From Lysinibacillus composti (GTDB lineage Bacteria; Bacillota; Bacilli; Bacillales_A; Planococcaceae): a DNA stretch of 64,000 bases. The first letter of the stretch is position 1, and each line of letters begins with the position of its first letter. The DNA lies in NCBI RefSeq assembly GCF_016908465.1, contig NZ_JAFBDY010000001.1:62001-126000 (forward strand), written 5' to 3'. Below are positions 63,901-64,000 of the stretch, one piece after another. Made by a program: the position numbers and the translations under genes. Under the pieces are notes generated by a model. The model ran no database searches, had not been told where the DNA came from, and saw only the letters and a program-made list of their open reading frames with translations.

Positions 63901-64000
63901 ATGGTTCATTTGTATAAAGAAGTACAACCACTGGATCATTTTGAAATCCAACTCCCTCATTCATTATCGACCAATGAACGACAATTAATTACGCTATTTT
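63901..64000 (+). CDS. dnaB: Replication initiation/membrane attachment protein DnaB (5' end only)
   Basis: Only the first 33 codons are in the window. The ATG at 63901 follows TAGGAGGGAT. The visible sequence (VHLYKEVQPLDHF, then LSTNERQLITLF) fits the start of Firmicutes DnaB, which helps load the replicative helicase with DnaD and DnaI. The nrdR-dnaB order supports the call. The rest of the protein is outside the window. Confidence 0.8.
   Translation, partial: MVHLYKEVQPLDHFEIQLPHSLSTNERQLITLF

Overview
The window is a stretch of an AT-rich Gram-positive chromosome from an endospore-forming member of the Bacillales. Gene order largely follows the Bacillus subtilis tyrS/rpsD - ezrA - thiI - sspA - dnaE - accDA - pfkA/pyk - citZ/icd/mdh - phoPR - polA - gapB - nrdR - dnaB segment. 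An alpha/beta small acid-soluble spore protein gene shows that the organism sporulates. The AT content, hflKC between phoR and polA, and the shortened PhoR suggest the Planococcaceae/Lysinibacillus side of the order; this is an inference, not a proof. No rRNA, tRNA, CRISPR array, prophage or intact insertion sequence was found.

Layout. 1-1.6 kb: end of an arginine operon (argB 3' end, argD). 2-5 kb: a class A penicillin-binding protein on the minus strand. 5-6.8 kb: tyrS behind a tyrosine T-box. 6.8-14.3 kb: an accessory block between tyrS and rpsD, which are close neighbours in B. subtilis. It holds a 14-residue-repeat coiled-coil protein, a GntR regulator divergent from a four-gene acid-sugar operon (dehydrogenase, DUF1537 kinase, class II aldolase, GntP permease), and uvsE. 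14.4-20.7 kb: rpsD with its leader, a GAF-GGDEF protein, fRMsr, hisJ and ezrA. 21-29 kb: the nifZ-thiI sulfur-transfer pair, a SASP gene, an acyl-CoA synthetase, sppA, an RDD protein, tpx and ytxK. 29-36 kb: an acyltransferase, a universal stress protein, ald, an M24 peptidase, ytkL, ytoI and ytpI. 36-43 kb: nrnA, dnaE, a FadR-like regulator and accDA. 43-51.5 kb: central carbon metabolism (pfkA-pyk, fxsA, ytvI, citZ-icd-mdh). 51.7-57 kb: a MaoC-like protein, phoPR and hflKC. 57-64 kb: polA-mutM-coaE, gapB, nrdR and the start of dnaB.

How the genes work together. pfkA-pyk (glycolysis), citZ-icd-mdh (tricarboxylic branch, with cre-like sites), gapB (gluconeogenesis, with a CcpN-type box) and accDA (malonyl-CoA) form a carbon-flow block with opposing regulation. 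polA, mutM, uvsE, coaE, nrdR, dnaE and dnaB concern DNA synthesis and repair. The acid-sugar cluster resembles the YgbJKLMN (LtnD-OtnK-OtnC-OtnI-permease) pathway, but one fructose-bisphosphate-aldolase-type protein stands where OtnC and OtnI would be.

Most notable non-coding signals. (1) A candidate PhoP-activated promoter starts 3 nt after the phoR stop and faces a terminator about 90 nt downstream. The predicted small RNA begins with a C-loop hairpin complementary to a G-loop hairpin in the phoP leader. (2) A roughly 420-bp structured element with imperfect terminal inverted repeats lies between hflC and polA. (3) Four GTRTAC boxes spaced 20-21 bp apart precede the acid-sugar operon. (4) A perfect 25-bp palindrome precedes the FadR-like gene next to accDA. 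(5) A 188-bp foldback lies between pyk and fxsA. All functional claims here come from reading the sequence and recalled family knowledge; no database search or folding program was run.
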